Positions 6,333 through 11,059 of a DNA stretch of 11,059 bases are shown here, one piece after another. This DNA is from Roseimaritima sp. (GTDB lineage: Bacteria > Planctomycetota > Planctomycetia > Pirellulales > Pirellulaceae): positions 1 through 11,059 of the forward strand of contig SLFV01000149.1 of assembly GCA_007124075.1 (NCBI GenBank), written 5' to 3'. The notes under the pieces are model-generated. The model had not been told where the DNA came from, searched no databases, and saw nothing but the letters and a program-made list of their open reading frames with translations. Each line of letters begins with the position of its first letter. Within the stretch, counting starts at the first letter, position 1. Both the position numbers and the translations under genes were made by a program.

Positions 6333-7231
6333 TTGCAACAGCCAAGATGATCCAGCGAGTAGTGTTGTACGAAGCGGTCGGTGCGAAACGGCTTGATCCT
6401 TCCCTCCGCCATGATCTGATGCGGGTCCTGCTCCGTGGGGGATATTCAGTTAGCCGCGTTCTTGCGGGCGATCGACTTGTTCCACTCGGACATAGCAGCC
6501 TGATTGTACTGGGCCAGTTCGAGGGAGAGCTACCCGAAAAGTTGGCAGACGACAATGGTTCGGTCCAAGTTCTCGTTCGTGATATTTCGGGGATGGAACC
6601 GCCGGCGATCGCGACGCTCGTGCAAGAACTTGCCTCGGAAACGGGTGAGGGAACCGCTGCCGGCTGGAAGCCTTGGTTTCCAGTGATCGATTACGATCGT
6701 TGCACCAATTGCATGCAGTGTCTCAGTTTCTGCTTATTCGATGTCTATGGTGTCACGAATGACGGAAAGATCACGGTCCAGAACCAAACCAACTGTAAAA
6801 CTGATTGCCCCGCATGTTCTCGCGTTTGTCCCGAGGTCGCCATCCTGTTTCCGAAATACAAAGCGGGACCGATTAACGGCGACGAAGTCAACGCTGACGA
6901 TATTCGACGAGAGGCGATGAAAGTCGACATTTCCGCGTTGCTCGGTGGCGACATTTACTCGATGCTAAGAGATCGCAGCGCGAAAGCTAAATCGCGATTC
7001 TCCAAGGAACGCGATGACGAACGAGCATTGAAGGAGCGTCAACGTTGTTTGAAAAAACTGCAGGAGTCCGCCGGAATGATGGACATCCCGGGCGAGGTCT
7101 TGTCGAGCCTCCCGTCGTTGGACCAAATCCAAGAAAAGGCGGTTCAAGCCAAACAGCGCGCCGCCGATGCTATCGAGTTACGCGATCGTCAGGCGGGTCG
7201 CAACCAATCGAACGCTCACCCCGGAAGCTAG
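6329..7231 (+). CDS. 2[4Fe-4S] ferredoxin-like protein with extra N- and C-terminal regions
   Basis: The protein has 300 aa, starting at a GTG that overlaps the previous stop (GTGA), with GGAG at 6315-6318. A central ferredoxin module has C-x2-C-x2-C-x3-C at Cys125, 128, 131, 135 (CTNCMQCLSFC). A second set, C-x3-C-x2-C-x3-CP, is at Cys156, 160, 163, 167 (CKTDCPACSRVCPE). These are the eight ligands for two [4Fe-4S] clusters, though the second spacing is slightly non-standard. Residues 10-105 form an alpha/beta-looking domain of unknown family (VVLYEAVGAKRL, SSLIVLGQFEG, VQVLVRDISGM). Residues about 215-290 are highly charged and probably coiled-coil. It probably shuttles electrons between the HdrA-like protein, the radical SAM enzyme next door and an unknown donor. 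The extensions suggest a scaffold role as well; that is speculation. Confidence 0.87.
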   Translation: MIATAKMIQRVVLYEAVGAKRLDPSLRHDLMRVLLRGGYSVSRVLAGDRLVPLGHSSLIVLGQFEGELPEKLADDNGSVQVLVRDISGMEPPAIATLVQELASETGEGTAAGWKPWFPVIDYDRCTNCMQCLSFCLFDVYGVTNDGKITVQNQTNCKTDCPACSRVCPEVAILFPKYKAGPINGDEVNADDIRREAMKVDISALLGGDIYSMLRDRSAKAKSRFSKERDDERALKERQRCLKKLQESAGMMDIPGEVLSSLPSLDQIQEKAVQAKQRAADAIELRDRQAGRNQSNAHPGS

Positions 7232-7240
7232 CCAACAACT

Positions 7241-8431
7241 ATGATCGTTCAACTTTCAACCAGGATGATGCGTGAAGTCGACAAAAAGGCTTTATGGAAG
7301 TTCGCTTGGAATTTTGGCTTCAAGGGGATGCGTTCGGTCCAGAAGTTCAAGCGAAGGCTGAAACAAGGCGTGCACTTCCCCCCCTTTCTGTTCATATCGG
7401 TCATCAATAGCTGTCAATTACGGTGCCAGGGTTGTTGGGTCGATGTCGCATCGAAGCGTCAGATGATAGAACTGGATGACATGAATCGGATCATCAACGA
7501 CGCCAAGAAACACGGGAACAGCTTCTTCGGCATCCTGGGGGGCGAACCCTTCATGCACCCGCAGCTCTTCGATATTTTGGAATCCCATCCCGATTGCTAT
7601 TTCCAAATCTTCACCAACGGACAACTCATCACCGACGAAGTCGCGAAACGACTCAGGAAGGTCGGAAACGCAACGCCACTGATCAGCATTGAAGGATCGG
7701 AGGTTGTCAGCGACGGTCGCCGTGGTGGTAAGGATGTATTAAATAAAACGCTGGAAGGGTTACAGAACTGCGTTAAGAATCGAATCATCGTTGGGGTCGC
7801 GACGAGTGTTTGCCAAAGCAACATTGATTTGGTCAGTGAACCGTGGTTGCAGCGACTGATCGATATGGGGGTCCACTACTGTTGGTTCCATACCTACCGG
7901 GTCGTAGGCCCCAAACCAGCCGAGGAGCTTGCGCTGACGGCCGAGCAGGTTGTTCACGTGAGGCGGTTTGCGGTCGAAATGCGGGCGAAAATGCCGATCG
8001 GAATCGTGGATGCCTATTGGGACGATCAGGGTCAAGCCCTTTGCCCCATGGCCACGGGGATCAGTCATCACATCGGCCCATCGGGGGCGATCGAACCTTG
8101 TCCGATTATCCAATTTGCCACCGAGAATATCTGTGATGAACCAAGTCTCTATCAGTTGATGACCAAATCGGAATTCCTTCGTGACTTCCGCGAGCAATCG
8201 GCAAAAGCGACTCGCGGTTGCGTGGTGCTGGAACGTCCAGACCTGGTTCGGGATTTGGTTACCAAGCACGCCGCCGCCGACACGACGCAACGGCAAACCG
8301 CATTGGCCGAACTTGATGTGTTAACGCCGCGAGGCAGCCAGCACACCCCCGGTGAAGAAATCCCTGAAAAGCATTGGCTGTACCGTTTTGCCAAGAAACA
8401 TTATTTCTTTGGTTTCGGTGCCTACACATAA
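7241..8431 (+). CDS. Radical SAM protein with SPASM-like C-terminus
   Basis: The protein has 396 aa. The radical SAM cluster motif C-x3-C-x2-C is at Cys58, Cys62, Cys65 (INSCQLRCQGCWVD). The SAM-binding GGEP motif is at 100-103 (ILGGEPFMHP), and the barrel continues with IFTNGQLI and ISIEG. The C-terminal part has Cys268, Cys287 (GPSGAIEPCPII), Cys298 and Cys327. This resembles the extended SPASM-like tails that bind an auxiliary Fe-S cluster, though spacing is not classical. Such enzymes use a 5'-deoxyadenosyl radical to modify peptides, lipids or cofactors. The ATG at 7241 is 9 nt after the ferredoxin stop but has no Shine-Dalgarno; ATGs at 7265 and 7268 are alternatives. No peptide precursor gene is seen nearby. 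Next to a polyprenyl synthase and a cyclase-like barrel, an isoprenoid-derived or cofactor substrate is plausible but unproven. Confidence 0.92.
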   Translation: MIVQLSTRMMREVDKKALWKFAWNFGFKGMRSVQKFKRRLKQGVHFPPFLFISVINSCQLRCQGCWVDVASKRQMIELDDMNRIINDAKKHGNSFFGILGGEPFMHPQLFDILESHPDCYFQIFTNGQLITDEVAKRLRKVGNATPLISIEGSEVVSDGRRGGKDVLNKTLEGLQNCVKNRIIVGVATSVCQSNIDLVSEPWLQRLIDMGVHYCWFHTYRVVGPKPAEELALTAEQVVHVRRFAVEMRAKMPIGIVDAYWDDQGQALCPMATGISHHIGPSGAIEPCPIIQFATENICDEPSLYQLMTKSEFLRDFREQSAKATRGCVVLERPDLVRDLVTKHAAADTTQRQTALAELDVLTPRGSQHTPGEEIPEKHWLYRFAKKHYFFGFGAYT

Positions 8432-8443
8432 TAGAGGTCGATC

Positions 8444-10168
8444 ATGCAGCTTTCGATTATTCAGCCACCGCGAATGGTTCCGGTACAGGCCGACCGTCCG
8501 CCAAAGGAGAATATTCCCCAGACCCGTGGCGAACGCGAACGTATTCGGACTCAGCTTCGACGCTTCGTTGCCGAAATGAAACCTGTCCCGCCCATTAGTG
8601 TTGGACAACTGCGGGAGTACTCCGAACAGTTTGTGGCCGCGTACGAGCTGGACCCGATCTACACCGACTATGTCGCGGTAGTCCTGAACAGCGAAGTTTG
8701 GCGGGACACGGTGGCGGCAGTTCCCTTCGAGCGTCGTTTGCTGCTGTTGCCTAAATGCATGAGGATCGAGTCGAAGTGCCCCGCTCCATTCGACGAATTC
8801 GGCTTGCTCTGCAAACAATGCGGGCTTTGTTCGATCCAAGACCTTCAGGAAGAAGCGGAACGGTTGGGGTATGCCGTGCTTGTCGCCGAGGGCTCAGCCC
8901 TGGTCATGGCACTTATCGAAACCGGAAAAATCGAAGCCATCGTCGGCGTGAGTTGCTTGTCGGTGCTAGAGAAAGCTTTCCCGTATATGGAGGCCGCCGC
9001 AATTCCAGGCGTGGCGATTCCGCTACTGCAAGACGACTGCAAAGATGTCACGGTCGATTTGGAGTGGATCTGGGAAGTAATCCATCTGCATAGCGATGAC
9101 CATACCCATCGTCTGGACTTGGATCGGATGCGTGATTCGGTGGGCGAATGGTTTCAACCAGAGACCTTGTCCCAAATCATGGGGTCTCCTCAAGACGCGA
9201 CCGAGCGAATCGCCCAGGAGCAACTGGGGCAAGCGGGAAAACGCTGGCGACCGTTCTTGACGCTGTGCGCTTGGCGAGCCTTACAAACCGAAGGTGCACC
9301 CACGCCCGACGAAAGTCTGAAAAAACTTGCTGTGGCGGTCGAGTGTTTCCATAAAGCTTCGCTTGTTCATGACGACATCGAAGACGATGATGCGACGCGA
9401 TACGGTCAAGAAACGTTGCACGTGTCGCGCGGCTTGCCGATGGCGTTGAACGTCGGCGATTTTCTGCTCGGCGAAGGGTATCGTTTGATCTCTGAATGCG
9501 AGTTGGACCCGGCCATCTCGGTCGCTTTGACCCGAATCGCCGTTGCTGGACACCGTACACTTTGCCTTGGTCAAGGAGCTGAGTTGGCCTGGACGCGCGA
9601 CCCGAAACCGCTGGCGTCGACCGAAGTCCTGGAAATATTCCGAAAAAAAACCTCGCCTGCTTTCGAGGTCGCACTCCTTTTGGGTGCTAAGTTCGGCGGG
9701 GCTGACGAAGAGACCTTGGGAGTCATTTCGAAGTTCAGTGATTCGCTCGGTATCGCCTACCAAATTCGGGATGATTTGGAAGATCTGGACGGTGGAGAAG
9801 ATCCCGACGATCTGGGGGCGATGCGGCCGTCTTTGCCGACAGCCATTCTGCTGGAACGTGTCAAGGCCAAACCGGTACATAAGGAACTGGTGGCTAAGGT
9901 TTGGACGCGGACCGCTAATACCGAAGAATTGGCGGAAGTCCGGGATTTGATGGAACAGTACGAGGTTGTTCAGCGCTGTCGGTCGCTTCAGGAGTCGTAC
10001 AAGGAAGATGCGATTCGATCGCTCGATGCGTTGAAGAATGCAAGCCTGAAAGGATTGCTGCGGCGTGTGGTGAGCAAGATATTTGTCGTTGAAATCGCGG
10101 GATGGTGCCATGAGTTTGAATCTCGAAATGCTGCAAGTGGTGCGACTAGCACCGCGAGTACTGGGTGA
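8444..10168 (+). CDS. DUF116 - trans-polyprenyl diphosphate synthase fusion
   Basis: The protein has 574 aa. ATG 8444 follows AGAGGT at 8433-8438. Residues about 55-215 are a DUF116 domain: LLPKC (Cys105), Cys112, C-x2-C-x2-C at 123/126/129 (LLCKQCGLC), AIVGVSC (Cys171) and a late Cys199. The cysteine pattern suggests an Fe-S or metal site. Residues about 245-545 are an E-isoprenyl diphosphate synthase. They contain GKRWRP (265-270), the first Asp-rich motif DDIED (310-314) after SLVH, and the second motif DDLED (443-447, in YQIRDDLED). Both Asp motifs are intact, so the enzyme should bind Mg-allylic diphosphate and add IPP. Small residues just before the first motif (Ala-Ser at -5/-4) favour C20 or longer products. 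The two domains are normally separate proteins. The C-terminal tail overlaps the next gene by 59 nt and is probably dispensable. Confidence 0.92.
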   Translation: MQLSIIQPPRMVPVQADRPPKENIPQTRGERERIRTQLRRFVAEMKPVPPISVGQLREYSEQFVAAYELDPIYTDYVAVVLNSEVWRDTVAAVPFERRLLLLPKCMRIESKCPAPFDEFGLLCKQCGLCSIQDLQEEAERLGYAVLVAEGSALVMALIETGKIEAIVGVSCLSVLEKAFPYMEAAAIPGVAIPLLQDDCKDVTVDLEWIWEVIHLHSDDHTHRLDLDRMRDSVGEWFQPETLSQIMGSPQDATERIAQEQLGQAGKRWRPFLTLCAWRALQTEGAPTPDESLKKLAVAVECFHKASLVHDDIEDDDATRYGQETLHVSRGLPMALNVGDFLLGEGYRLISECELDPAISVALTRIAVAGHRTLCLGQGAELAWTRDPKPLASTEVLEIFRKKTSPAFEVALLLGAKFGGADEETLGVISKFSDSLGIAYQIRDDLEDLDGGEDPDDLGAMRPSLPTAILLERVKAKPVHKELVAKVWTRTANTEELAEVRDLMEQYEVVQRCRSLQESYKEDAIRSLDALKNASLKGLLRRVVSKIFVVEIAGWCHEFESRNAASGATSTASTG

Positions 10169-10994
10169 TTCAAGCGAATTGGTGGCGACCTTCCTACGGG
10201 AGTTGCAGAACGCGGATGGCGGATTCTCAGACCGAGTTGGCAGCAGCGATTTGTATTACACGTCGTTCGCCATCGGCGGATTGATGGGACTGCAGGAGAC
10301 GTTGCCAGCCGAAAGCCTGAAAAAGTACCTGGCGTCTTTCGGTGACGGCGACGGGCTGGATCTCGTTCATCTTTCCTGCCTCGCACGTTGCCTCAGCGCC
10401 GTTTACGATCGAAAAGTACCGGAAAATTTAGCCGCAATGTTGCTCGCTCGCTTGGAAAATTTCCGAGCTGGCGATGCGGGGTTTTCGCCGGAACCAGGTT
10501 CCGATCAGGGGACGGTCTACGGCAGTTTTTTAGCTCTCGGAATGTACCAGGATTTATGCAGGTCGTTTCCTCACTCCGACGCGGTGCTTGATTCCATTCG
10601 TCGTTTCCGTTGTACCGATGGAAGTTACGCGAATGAATCGGCGCTACCCATCGGACTGACCCCGCCTACATGCGCCGCCGCGATGCTTTTCCGACATCTC
10701 GACGGCAGTGTCGATGAAGGAATGATCGCTTGGTTGTGGCAACGCTACAAAGCAGGTGGATTTTGCGTGATGGAAGGAATCGATGTTCCCGATTTGCTGT
10801 CGACCGCAACCGCACTTCACGCACTTTCTGGAATGCGCGTCGACTTGACACCGATCGCGGAATCGGGGCTTGATTTTGTCGATTCACTTTGGAATGCAAA
10901 AGGCGGGTTCCACGGTGGGTGGGAGGATGATGACCTGGACTGCGAATACACTTACTACGGTTTACTGGCACTGGGGCATTTGAGCTTATTGTGA
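10110..10994 (+). CDS. Prenyltransferase / terpene cyclase-type alpha-barrel repeat protein
   Basis: The protein has 294 aa from ATG 10110. A TTG at 10083 is in frame but adds only nine residues; the Shine-Dalgarno for 10110 is weak (GGGATGG-like). At least five repeats of the protein-prenyltransferase-beta/squalene-cyclase type are visible. They start NADGGFSD (35-41), GDAGFSPE (121-128), TDGSYANE (169-176), AGGFCVME (215-222) and KGGFHGGWEDDD (264-275). Most are followed by a helix like YYTSFAIGGLMGL or TYYGLLALGHL. This builds the alpha-alpha barrel that binds prenyl chains. The class II cyclase DxDD motif is absent. Asp275/Asp277-Cys278 resembles the Zn-ligand Asp-x-Cys region of farnesyltransferase beta, but the usual His in the final helix is not at its expected place (Tyr/Thr instead). 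The enzyme type therefore stays open. It sits directly after the polyprenyl synthase and is a likely user of its product. Confidence 0.85.
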   Translation: MSLNLEMLQVVRLAPRVLGDSSELVATFLRELQNADGGFSDRVGSSDLYYTSFAIGGLMGLQETLPAESLKKYLASFGDGDGLDLVHLSCLARCLSAVYDRKVPENLAAMLLARLENFRAGDAGFSPEPGSDQGTVYGSFLALGMYQDLCRSFPHSDAVLDSIRRFRCTDGSYANESALPIGLTPPTCAAAMLFRHLDGSVDEGMIAWLWQRYKAGGFCVMEGIDVPDLLSTATALHALSGMRVDLTPIAESGLDFVDSLWNAKGGFHGGWEDDDLDCEYTYYGLLALGHLSLL

Positions 10995-11059
10995 AATTTG
11001 ACTCCGAGAATCATCTGAATCAACCAGGAAATTCGCTGCAATTCGTCGATCAAGCAATC
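10991..11059 (+). CDS. Start of a further operon gene (3' end outside window)
   Basis: GTG at 10991 overlaps the previous stop as GTGA, the same junction as at 6329. The frame is open for 23 codons to the window edge, beginning MKFDSENHLNQPGNS. There is no strong Shine-Dalgarno, so expression would depend on translational coupling. Too little is visible to assign a family. It indicates that the operon continues beyond the window. Confidence 0.5.
   Translation, partial: MKFDSENHLNQPGNSLQFVDQAI

Noticed and set aside
9281..10111. Long minus-strand open frame opposite the polyprenyl synthase
   Set aside because: It is antisense to a frame with intact catalytic motifs, and its translation shows no domain-like sequence.

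Overview
The window looks like planctomycete chromosome, most likely a Pirellulaceae/Rhodopirellula-like bacterium. This is inferred from the mix of a DUF1559-type pseudopilin, small secreted HEAT-repeat and proline-rich proteins of unknown role, an N-lobe-truncated (by the window edge) Ser/Thr kinase, and moderate-GC codon use with many GTG starts. No rRNA, tRNA, CRISPR array or transposase gene was seen.

Layout. (1) Positions 1-461 (+) hold the 3' end of a protein kinase gene. (2) Positions 500-3003 (-) hold three genes for exported proteins, read from 3003 leftwards: a short DUF1559-like pseudopilin, a HEAT-like secreted protein overlapping it by 4 nt, and a secreted protein with a TPR-like C-terminus. 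(3) Positions 3004-3583 are a divergent intergenic region with no gene. It holds two adjoining long imperfect palindromes (3137-3260 and 3260-3356) that look like miniature inverted-repeat or REP-type elements. (4) From 3584 to the right edge there is a tightly packed + strand operon of at least nine genes, most of them overlapping or within about 15 nt of each other.

The operon is the remarkable part. In order it encodes: an exported low-molecular-weight phosphatase/arsenate-reductase-fold protein; a stand-alone GcvH-like protein that keeps the lipoyl-lysine motif; a CobW-type (G3E) GTPase; a small cysteine protein that resembles the N-terminal Fe-S domain of HdrA; a 2[4Fe-4S] ferredoxin-like protein; a radical SAM protein with a SPASM-like tail; a fusion of DUF116 with a trans-polyprenyl diphosphate synthase; a prenyltransferase/terpene-cyclase-type alpha-alpha barrel protein; and the first 23 codons of another gene.

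I do not recognise this combination as a named pathway. A reasonable hypothesis is that it makes or modifies an isoprenoid-derived compound. In that reading the polyprenyl synthase supplies the chain, the barrel protein binds, cyclises or transfers it, the radical SAM enzyme modifies it, and the ferredoxin, HdrA-like and lipoyl-carrier-like proteins supply electrons or a thiol-bound carrier. The CobW GTPase would deliver a metal. This functional story is inference; the family assignments rest on visible motifs.
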